Part shown: positions 1 through 4,722 of the stretch, in pieces
Layout of the letters: every line of letters begins with the position of its first letter
Numbering within the stretch: position 1 is the first letter of the stretch
Source of the DNA: Clostridia bacterium
Lineage (GTDB): Bacteria > Bacillota > Peptococcia > Peptococcales > SKKY01
DNA length: 5,069 bases
Direction of reading: 5' to 3'
Assembly (NCBI GenBank): GCA_007123515.1
Contig: SKKY01000185.1
Span: 1 to 5,069 of the forward strand
Position numbers and translations under genes: made by a program
The notes under the pieces: model-generated
What the model was told of the DNA's origin: nothing
The model's database searches: none
Seen by the model: only the letters and a program-made list of their open reading frames with translations

Positions 1-154
1 AGATGATCTTGAGGACATGTCTGCTGTAACAGAAGAGCAAGCAGCCAGTATAGAAGAAATTTATAAAACCAGTGAAAAACAAAATTTTAATTTGAAAGAT
101 ATAAAAAGTTCGATTAATAAGATTGAACTTTTGAGTTCTGAATTAATCGAATAA
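1..154 (+). CDS. Methyl-accepting chemotaxis protein, C-terminal end (partial)
   Basis: Only the last 50 codons of this gene are inside the window, read from base 2 and ending in tandem TAA TAA stops at 152-157. The fragment contains MSAVTEEQAASIEEI, which closely matches the end of the cytoplasmic signalling coiled coil of methyl-accepting chemotaxis proteins. In that family this region carries the Gln/Glu residues that are methylated and demethylated by CheR and CheB. The rest is a hydrophilic helical tail rich in Lys, Asn, Ser and Glu, without a CheR-tethering pentapeptide at the C-terminus. The sensor domain, membrane segments and HAMP domain would lie to the left, so the ligand and the topology (membrane-bound or soluble) cannot be judged. 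No strong terminator follows directly; the hairpin at 253-292 probably ends this transcript as well as that of groEL. The family call is fairly secure from the motif alone, although a non-chemotaxis protein with an MCP signalling domain is possible. Confidence 0.82.
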   Translation, partial: DDLEDMSAVTEEQAASIEEIYKTSEKQNFNLKDIKSSINKIELLSSELIE

Positions 155-244
155 TAAAACATCGACCGATCTGCTAATTCTGTTCCTTTTGCTTATTATT
201 AAGAGATTTTATTGAGAATCTGACAATCCAAAGCCTGACCCTAT

Positions 245-300
245 TATTAAAAAAAGTCCGCTCACAGGATATTAAACCTGCAAGCGGACTTTACTATTTT
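245..300. terminator. Bidirectional rho-independent terminator between the MCP gene and groEL
   Basis: A 10-bp perfect stem is formed by AAAGTCCGCT (253-262) and AGCGGACTTT (283-292). It is extended inward, after a 2x2 mismatch, by CAGG (265-268) pairing with CCTG (277-280). Read on the minus strand, the stem runs into a T-run from 255 down to 249, giving a strong terminator for groESL about 35 bases after the groEL stop. Read on the plus strand, it is followed by TTTACTATTTTTT, so it can also stop the chemotaxis transcript from the left. Confidence 0.9.
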
Positions 301-325
301 TTGCTACTGGCTTTTAAGGGCCGAC

Positions 326-1963
326 TTACATCATGCCGCCCATTCCACCCATGCCTGGTGGCATTCCGCCACCACCCATGTCTTCTTTGTGCTCTGGATC
401 ATCTGCTATAACGCTTTCTGTTGTAAGGACCATTGATGCAATACTTGCTGCGTTTTGTAACGCTGAGCGTGTAACCTTCGCCGGGTCAACGATACCGGCA
501 GCGATCATATCTTCATACTTATCGGTTAATGCGTTGTAACCGATTCCCTTCTCTGACTGCTTTACTTTCTCTACAACGATTGAACCTTCTACACCAGCGT
601 TGCTCGCGATCTGGCGTACGGGTTCTTCCATCGCTCTGACAACCAGGTTAACACCTGTTTGAGCATCCGGCTCATCTAGCTTAATCTCGGCTACTGTTTT
701 TACGATATTTGCCAGACACGTACCACCACCGGCTACGATACCCTCTTCAACAGCTGCACGAGTTGCCGCCAGGGCATCTTCAATTCTGTGCTTCTTCTCT
801 TTTAATTCAGTTTCTGTCGCAGCACCAACCTGGATAACCGCAACACCGCCGGCTAACTTAGCCAGTCTTTCCTGTAATTTTTCTTTATCAAACTCAGACG
901 TTGTTTCTGCAATCTGCATTTTAATCTGATTGATTCTTGCATCAAGCTCTTTTCTGTCACCTTTGCCTTCAACGATTGTTGTCTCGTCTTTTGTAACAAT
1001 AACCTGACGGGCAGAACCCAACATTTCCATTGTAGTATTATCAAGCTTTAATCCAAGATCTTCAGTAATATACTGAGCACCAGTTAGTGTAGCTACATCC
1101 TGAAGCATCGCTTTTCTTCTGTCACCAAAACCAGGCGCTTTAACAGCTACTACATTAAACGTTCCTCTTAGCTTATTAACTACCATCGTCGCTAACGCTT
1201 CGCCTTCAACATCTTCTGCAATTAATAATAACGCCTTACCAGTTTTCACAACACCCTCAAGAACCGGAAGAATGTCCTGGACAACCGTTAACTTCTTATC
1301 TGTTACAAGAATGTACGGATCGTCAAGTACCGCTTCCATTTTCTCAGTATCCGTTACCATATATGGAGATACATAACCTCTGTCAAACATCATACCTTCA
1401 ACGACTTCTAATGAAGTTCCGAATGTCTGAGAATCTTCAACAGTGATAACACCATCTTTTCCTACTTTTTCCATTGCATCAGCAATCAGAGAACCAATTT
1501 CCTGATCCGCTGCAGAGATTGAGGCAACCTGTGCCACAGACTCTTTGCTTTCAATCGTTTTAGCTGACTTCTTAATCTCTTCAACCGCTACCTTAACCGC
1601 TTCGTTGATACCTTTTTTAAGAACCATTGGATTTGCACCGGCAGCAACGTTCTTTAAACCTTCTCTGATCATTGCCTGCGCCAGCAATGTCGCTGTTGTT
1701 GTTCCGTCACCAGCAACATCATTTGTTTTAGTTGCTACCTCTTTAAGTAATTGAGCTCCCATATTTTCAAACGGATCGCTTAAGTCAATCTCTCTTGCAA
1801 TTGACACACCGTCATTTGTGATCGTTGGTGAACCAAATTTTCTCTCTAATACAACATTTCTTCCTTTTGGACCTAATGTAACTTTAACTGCATCAGCAAC
1901 CGCATTTACGCCAACTTCCAGCGCTTTGCGCGCTTCTTCTCCAAAGATAATTTTCTTTGCCAT
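326..1963 (-). CDS. groL: Chaperonin GroEL (Hsp60, Cpn60)
   Basis: This is a full-length group I chaperonin of 545 residues, the usual size. It forms the cytoplasmic double-ring ATP-driven folding chamber capped by GroES. The nucleotide site is intact: DG at 51-52, DGTTTAT at 86-92, and the ATPase aspartate D396 in RIEDAL, matching the catalytic aspartate D398 of E. coli. The family signature AAVEEGIVAGGG lies at 403-414 and DRRKAM at 281-286. The C-terminus ends in the Gly-Met tail GGGGMPPGMGGMGGMM typical of bacterial GroEL. The start is supported by AGGAGGA at 1972-1978 on the minus strand, 8 bases from the ATG. It is the second gene of groESL, 68 bp after groES, with no promoter or terminator seen in the gap. 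It is therefore expected to be co-transcribed from the CIRCE-controlled promoter and to end at the hairpin at 253-292. Nothing is truncated or substituted. Identification is certain. Confidence 0.99.
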   Translation of the reverse strand: MAKKIIFGEEARKALEVGVNAVADAVKVTLGPKGRNVVLERKFGSPTITNDGVSIAREIDLSDPFENMGAQLLKEVATKTNDVAGDGTTTATLLAQAMIREGLKNVAAGANPMVLKKGINEAVKVAVEEIKKSAKTIESKESVAQVASISAADQEIGSLIADAMEKVGKDGVITVEDSQTFGTSLEVVEGMMFDRGYVSPYMVTDTEKMEAVLDDPYILVTDKKLTVVQDILPVLEGVVKTGKALLLIAEDVEGEALATMVVNKLRGTFNVVAVKAPGFGDRRKAMLQDVATLTGAQYITEDLGLKLDNTTMEMLGSARQVIVTKDETTIVEGKGDRKELDARINQIKMQIAETTSEFDKEKLQERLAKLAGGVAVIQVGAATETELKEKKHRIEDALAATRAAVEEGIVAGGGTCLANIVKTVAEIKLDEPDAQTGVNLVVRAMEEPVRQIASNAGVEGSIVVEKVKQSEKGIGYNALTDKYEDMIAAGIVDPAKVTRSALQNAASIASMVLTTESVIADDPEHKEDMGGGGMPPGMGGMGGMM

Positions 1964-2031
1964 TATCGTATTCCTCCTATTTTTTTAAAAAACTAAATGA
2001 TTTTCTGTTTTTTTCTGTACTACAATCTGGT

Positions 2032-2316
2032 TTATAATACAGCTAAAATATCTCTTTCTGCCAGAATCAATACGGTTTCGCCTTCGATTTTATGCTCCAT
2101 ACCGGAATATTTAGAGAATAAGACTACATCCCCTACATTAAGTTCACTTGGCATTCTCTGGCCGTTCTCTAATACTCTGCCAGCACCTACGGCTAACACT
2201 TCTCCTCTTTGAGGTTTTTCTTTTGCAGAATCAGGCAATACAATTCCACTTGCCGTTGTTTCTTCCTGCGGGATAAGCTTTAAAACTAGTCTGTCTGCTA
2301 ATGGTTTAATCTTCAC
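2032..2316 (-). CDS. groES: Co-chaperonin GroES (Cpn10, Hsp10), GTG start
   Basis: The 94-residue product is the normal length for GroES, the heptameric lid that closes the GroEL chamber. The N-terminal KPLADRLVLK segment matches the family signature. The mobile loop spans roughly residues 17-34 and contains the IVL tripeptide (25-27) that docks on the GroEL apical domain. The roof and barrel region follows, with VGDVVLFSKYSG at 61-72, and the protein ends in RDILAVL. The start codon is GTG, not ATG: the codon at 2316-2314 on the minus strand lies 8 bases after AGGAGGG (2331-2325), and the family's N-terminus begins exactly there. The gene is first in groESL, with groEL 68 bp downstream. The operator at 2369-2395 implies repression by HrcA, relieved by heat or protein misfolding. 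Identification is certain. Confidence 0.99.
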   Translation of the reverse strand: MKIKPLADRLVLKLIPQEETTASGIVLPDSAKEKPQRGEVLAVGAGRVLENGQRMPSELNVGDVVLFSKYSGMEHKIEGETVLILAERDILAVL

Positions 2317-2324
2317 TTTGTTGA

Positions 2325-2331
2325 CCCTCCT
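2325..2331 (-). promoter_or_regulatory. Ribosome binding site fixing the GTG start of groES
   Basis: The minus strand reads AGGAGGG here, a near-perfect anti-16S match, 8 bases before GTG AAG ATT AAA. No in-frame ATG lies nearby, and the protein aligns with other GroES from this GTG, so the non-standard start codon is well supported. Confidence 0.85.
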
Positions 2332-2368
2332 AATGATTTTTATTTATATTTTATTGTTAGTCTCGTTA

Positions 2369-2395
2369 TTAGCACTCACCTTTAATGAGTGCTAA
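2369..2395. promoter_or_regulatory. CIRCE operator (HrcA binding site) for groESL
   Basis: The sequence TTAGCACTC, a 9-base spacer (ACCTTTAAT), then GAGTGCTAA is an exact match to the CIRCE consensus with its 9-9-9 layout. It lies 52 bases upstream of the groES start and just downstream of the predicted promoter, so it would sit at the start of the transcribed leader. In Firmicutes, HrcA binds this site as a repressor and depends on GroEL for activity, so groESL is expected to be autoregulated and heat-inducible. The hrcA gene is not in this window. Confidence 0.97.
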
Positions 2396-2403
2396 CTGCA
2401 TGT

Positions 2404-2435
2404 ATAATATTAATAAAAAGATGGCTTTTTTTCAA
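2404..2435 (-). promoter_or_regulatory. Probable sigma-A promoter of groESL
   Basis: On the minus strand TTGAAA (2435-2430) is a good -35 candidate. Two overlapping -10 candidates follow: TAATAT (2412-2407) at the ideal 17-base spacing but with 4 of 6 matches, and TATTAT (2409-2404) with 5 of 6 matches but 20-base spacing. Either places transcription start near 2400-2396, immediately before CIRCE, which is the usual arrangement for HrcA repression. The exact -10 is uncertain. Confidence 0.6.
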
Positions 2436-2508
2436 GTCTTTTTTGAAATTTTATCAATTTTTTACAAAAAAAGTTTATACGCTTTGCATTAAAGGTAAGA
2501 AACACATG

Positions 2509-2540
2509 AGACTTAAGAGACTTAAAAAGACTTACTAGAC
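2509..2540 (+). repeat. Three phased AGACTTA direct repeats upstream of the SDR gene
   Basis: AGACTTA occurs at 2509-2515, 2518-2524 and 2528-2534, followed by a partial AGAC at 2537-2540, giving steps of 9, 10 and 9 bases. The spacing is close to one DNA helical turn, so all copies face about the same side of the helix. The array ends 29 bases before the SDR start codon. It overlaps a weak promoter-like pair (TTAAAA 2522-2527, 17 bases, AATAAT 2545-2550). It could be a regulator site, or simply a short tandem duplication in AT-rich DNA; the sequence does not decide. Confidence 0.55.
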
Positions 2541-2569
2541 ACAAAATAATTAAATTGGAGTGATAAATA

Positions 2570-3322
2570 ATGAAGTTAAAAGACAAAGTTGCTGTTGTAA
2601 CGGGCGCCGGTTCCGGTCTTGGACGTTCTATGTCATTAGAAATGGCTAAAGAGGGAGCCAGCATCGCATTATTAGATCTGGATCTCGAAGGAGCTAAAGA
2701 AACTCAAAAGATGATTGAAGAAACAGGCGGAAAAGCAAAAGCCTTTGAGGTAAATGTAACCGATCATGATGCCTATGAAAAAGCAGTAAATGAAACAAAA
2801 AAAGAATTCGGAAAAATTGACATTCTTTGCAACAATGCGGGAGCTTTTGAAGGACAGGGAACCATTCTCGACATTACCATGGAAGAGTATTCAAAAGTTG
2901 TTTCCGTAAACCTGACAGCTGTCTTTATCGGTATTAAGCTAGTCTTAAAAGACATGGTTAAGCAGAAATCAGGCGTAATTATCAATACCGCTTCTGTAGC
3001 CGGAATCCGGGGTGGGCTTGCAAGTCCAACCTATACAGCTACAAAGCACGGGGTTATTGGTTTCACTAAAGATGTTGCCTCTAAATTCGGAAAAGACGGC
3101 ATTCGCTCTGTTGCCATTTGTCCGGGAATCATCCGCACGGGTATGACAGCAGAAATGCTTGACGATCCTTCCGAACAGACACAGGAAATTCTTGATTCCA
3201 TTCCTTTAGATCGTCCGGGTAAGCCGGAAGAAATCGGAAAAGTCGTAGCCTTCCTGGCTTCTGATGATGCCAGCTATATTACAGGAGCCGAAATCATTAT
3301 TGATGGTGGAATGACTACGTAG
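2570..3322 (+). CDS. Short-chain dehydrogenase/reductase (SDR), classical type, NAD-preferring
   Basis: The 250-residue product is the standard length for a classical cytoplasmic SDR, a Rossmann-fold NAD(P)-dependent oxidoreductase. All family landmarks are present: the cofactor glycine motif TGAGSGLG (11-18), the structural NNAG (88-91), the catalytic tetrad N114, S142, Y155 and K159 (YTATK), PG at 185-186, and the C-terminal IIDGG (243-247). An aspartate at the end of the second strand (D36, in LLDLD) favours NAD(H) over NADP(H) by the family rule. There is no signal peptide or membrane segment. The start has GGAG at 2557-2560, 9 bases from the ATG. The gene stands alone, divergent from groESL and closed by a terminator at 3337-3370, so context gives no substrate. 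Candidates in this family include 3-oxoacyl-ACP reductase, sugar or polyol dehydrogenases and hydroxysteroid dehydrogenases; none can be chosen. The absence of a fab cluster argues mildly against a fatty-acid role. The family call is very secure, the specific function unknown. Confidence 0.93.
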   Translation: MKLKDKVAVVTGAGSGLGRSMSLEMAKEGASIALLDLDLEGAKETQKMIEETGGKAKAFEVNVTDHDAYEKAVNETKKEFGKIDILCNNAGAFEGQGTILDITMEEYSKVVSVNLTAVFIGIKLVLKDMVKQKSGVIINTASVAGIRGGLASPTYTATKHGVIGFTKDVASKFGKDGIRSVAICPGIIRTGMTAEMLDDPSEQTQEILDSIPLDRPGKPEEIGKVVAFLASDDASYITGAEIIIDGGMTT

Positions 3323-3336
3323 AATCTCTATATAGG

Positions 3337-3370
3337 AAATGCTACCATTTTATGGTGGCATTTTTATTTT
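3337..3370 (+). terminator. Rho-independent terminator after the SDR gene
   Basis: ATGCTACCA (3339-3347) pairs with TGGTGGCAT (3353-3361) around a 5-base loop, with one U-G wobble and two further A-T pairs at the base. It is followed by TTTTTATTTT. It begins 15 bases after the SDR stop codon. An ATG at 3339, inside the stem, opens the downstream reading frame but is not its real start. Confidence 0.88.
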
Positions 3371-3379
3371 CTTTAGCGC

Positions 3380-3385
3380 TATAAT
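3380..3385 (+). promoter_or_regulatory. Consensus -10 box, possible promoter for the cyclo-ligase gene
   Basis: TATAAT is a perfect sigma-A -10 hexamer directly after the SDR terminator, where a new promoter would be expected. The -35 is poor: the best match is GTGGCA (3355-3360, 4 of 6) at a long 19-base spacing, inside the terminator stem. Initiation about 7 bases downstream, near 3392, would leave a leader of only about 13 bases, just enough to contain the ribosome binding site. Confidence 0.42.
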
Positions 3386-3393
3386 AGAGATGC

Positions 3394-3400
3394 GGGGTGA
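3394..3400 (+). promoter_or_regulatory. Ribosome binding site deciding the cyclo-ligase start
   Basis: GGGGTGA, continuing into TCC, matches the 3' end complement of 16S rRNA (GGTGATCC is exact) and lies just before the ATG at 3405. The earlier in-frame ATGs at 3339 and 3390 lack such a site: the first is inside the terminator hairpin and the second lies upstream of this sequence. Confidence 0.78.
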
Positions 3401-3404
3401 TCCA

Positions 3405-3974
3405 ATGAAAAACAATTTACGAAAAACTTTACTTTCTCAGAGAGATGCACTAAGCAAAGAAGCCATCTACATAAAAAGCTATGCCGTGTACCAGGCACTT
3501 CAGTCTACTAAAAGCTACCAGGAAAGCAAGAACATTTTCTGCTTTATTTCCTTTGGCAGCGAAATAAAAACTGAACTGATTCTGGCTGACGCTTTGCTGA
3601 ATAAAGACCTCTATGTCCCTTGCATCGATAAGCAGACAAAAAAAATGGTCCCGGTAAAAATGACCACCGGAACTCAGCTTTATAAAAATAATTTTGGAAT
3701 TTACGAGCCCACCTACGACCCTCATGCAGACATTCCTGATCATTTTGATCTGGCAATCGTTCCCGGACTGGCTTTTGATCGTCGCGGACATCGTATCGGC
3801 TATGGTAAAGGACATTACGACAACTTTTTTTCAAAGTACCCGGTGACACATAAGGCTGGGATCGCCTTTGCTTTCCAGATCATTGTTGATCTGCCAAATC
3901 AGGACTATGACCAGACGGTTGATACCATCATCACAGAGGAAGAAATTATTTCCATTCCCCGTCTTCCCAAATAG
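3405..3974 (+). CDS. 5-formyltetrahydrofolate cyclo-ligase (MTHFS, YqgN/YgfA family)
   Basis: The 189-residue product, a typical length, belongs to the cytoplasmic enzyme family that converts 5-formyl-THF to 5,10-methenyl-THF using ATP and Mg2+. This returns the storage or inhibitory folate to the one-carbon pool. Evidence includes the basic N-terminal helix KNNLRKTLLSQRDAL (2-16), SEIKT at 52-56 with the folate-side glutamate E53, GIYEP at 98-102, and the family signature at 119-139. That signature reads VPGLAFD, then RRG, then GYGKGHYD, and forms the nucleotide/phosphate-binding part of the active site. The start at 3405 is preferred over the in-frame ATG at 3339 because that one lies inside the SDR terminator and would add a hydrophobic stretch the family lacks. 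The gene probably has its own promoter. Its last 29 bases overlap the 3' end of the opposing PHP gene, and no terminator is visible after its stop. If the host is an acetogen, this folate role would tie to its C1 metabolism, but that is inference. Confidence 0.94.
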   Translation: MKNNLRKTLLSQRDALSKEAIYIKSYAVYQALQSTKSYQESKNIFCFISFGSEIKTELILADALLNKDLYVPCIDKQTKKMVPVKMTTGTQLYKNNFGIYEPTYDPHADIPDHFDLAIVPGLAFDRRGHRIGYGKGHYDNFFSKYPVTHKAGIAFAFQIIVDLPNQDYDQTVDTIITEEEIISIPRLPK

Positions 3975-4722
3975 CAAAACCCTTAAAACCCAGATCCTTC
4001 ATTTCTCTTTCCAAACGATGATAATCAGAAGCTAAATGTTCGATCCTGTGCGAGTCTGAGGCATAGACTATCTTTTCTCCTCCAAGGTCTTTATACCACT
4101 GAATAATCTCATAAGCCGGCAGGGGCTCTTTAAGTTTCTGCCGCAACCCGGAACTGTTTACTTCAATGGCTAGCGGACTTTTAATAATGTCTTTAAGGAT
4201 GTCTTCAATCATCATCCGGTATTCCTCAGGCTTAAACGATCCCATCGCTTCCGGCACATATCGTTTTATGACATCAATATGAGCCACCAGATTAAAATTA
4301 GCAGTTTTAACGGTCTGATGAAGAGCCGCAAAATATTCCTCAATAATTTTATCTGCAGTTTCCTGCTCGTTATAAGTCCGGTGAATCACCTGGCCATTAA
4401 CAAAATGAACCGCGCCGATAAACAGATCAAAAAATTTATCCTTCTTATATTCTTCATGCATTTTATGATACTCATGAGGCTCTCCCAGTTCGAGACCCGC
4501 TGTAATTTTCAATCTATCTCCGTAGACCTCACGGCAATTCAAAATCTCACTTTTATATTTCTCATACTTAAAAAATCCGGTGCTTTCATCAGATGGATTC
4601 GAATCAAAATGCTCCATAAAAGCCACTTCTTTTAATCCGATTTCAATCGCCCTTTTGCAGTAGTCTTCCATTTTGGCCACACTGTCAAAAGAATTATCCG
4701 TATGGATATGATAATCACGCAT
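3946..4722 (-). CDS. PHP-domain phosphoesterase, histidinol-phosphatase (HisJ/HisK) type
   Basis: The 258-residue protein carries the whole PHP metal-site pattern: HIHTD (H5, H7), D13, MEHFD (H38), GLELGE (E78), GAVHFV (H106), AHID (H148) and SDSH (D223, H225). These are the ligands of the trinuclear metal centre that hydrolyses phosphate esters. The length and layout fit histidinol-phosphate phosphatase of the PHP class, which makes L-histidinol in histidine biosynthesis; the protein looks cytoplasmic. ATG at 4722-4720 is chosen because AGGAG lies 9 bases upstream (4736-4732) and the protein then begins directly with the first metal motif. An in-frame start further upstream at 4776 would add 18 residues that only reflect the overlapping tsaD sequence. 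The start overlaps the tsaD stop by 8 bases, suggesting translational coupling. Its 3' end overlaps the opposing cyclo-ligase gene by 29 bp. No other his gene is nearby, so the substrate could be a different phosphate ester; the superfamily call is firm, histidinol phosphate only probable. Confidence 0.88.
   Translation of the reverse strand: MRDYHIHTDNSFDSVAKMEDYCKRAIEIGLKEVAFMEHFDSNPSDESTGFFKYEKYKSEILNCREVYGDRLKITAGLELGEPHEYHKMHEEYKKDKFFDLFIGAVHFVNGQVIHRTYNEQETADKIIEEYFAALHQTVKTANFNLVAHIDVIKRYVPEAMGSFKPEEYRMMIEDILKDIIKSPLAIEVNSSGLRQKLKEPLPAYEIIQWYKDLGGEKIVYASDSHRIEHLASDYHRLEREMKDLGFKGFAIWEDGEWK

Noticed and set aside
155..244. Small RNA or extra gene between the chemotaxis gene and the terminator
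   Set aside because: There is no open frame with a start signal, and only a 5-bp hairpin (AGATT/AATCT, 204-221); I see nothing supportable.
853..1044. Open frames on either strand inside groEL (for example 853-1044 minus, 333-539 and 1545-1754 plus)
   Set aside because: They are shadows of the groEL codon pattern, with no ribosome binding site or recognisable protein.
1979..2020. A/T runs between groES and groEL as an intercistronic terminator or processing hairpin
   Set aside because: Only A-T homopolymer pairing with no G-C stem; groES and groEL are expected to be co-transcribed.
2415..2430. Small hairpin AAAAAG-ATGG-CTTTTT followed by T-run on the plus strand, looking like a terminator
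   Set aside because: The stem has a single G-C pair and is otherwise A-T, inside a very AT-rich promoter region; too weak to call a terminator.
2430..2448. Inverted repeat TTTCAA ... TTGAAA near the groES promoter
   Set aside because: Only 6 bp, AT-rich, with a 7-base loop; expected by chance, and the left half is explained as the -35 box of groESL.
3339..3404. Extended N-terminus of the cyclo-ligase from ATG at 3339, with a hydrophobic stretch that could pass for a membrane segment
   Set aside because: The ATG lies inside the SDR terminator stem, has no ribosome binding site, and the family starts at the ATG at 3405, which has a strong one.
3825..3831. Run of seven T in the cyclo-ligase gene as a possible slippage or frameshift site
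   Set aside because: The frame is intact through the run, conserved sequence continues on both sides, and nothing suggests programmed slippage.
3450..3849. Two minus-strand open frames antisense to the cyclo-ligase gene
   Set aside because: Low-complexity, unfamilial translations entirely inside a well-supported gene; no start signals.
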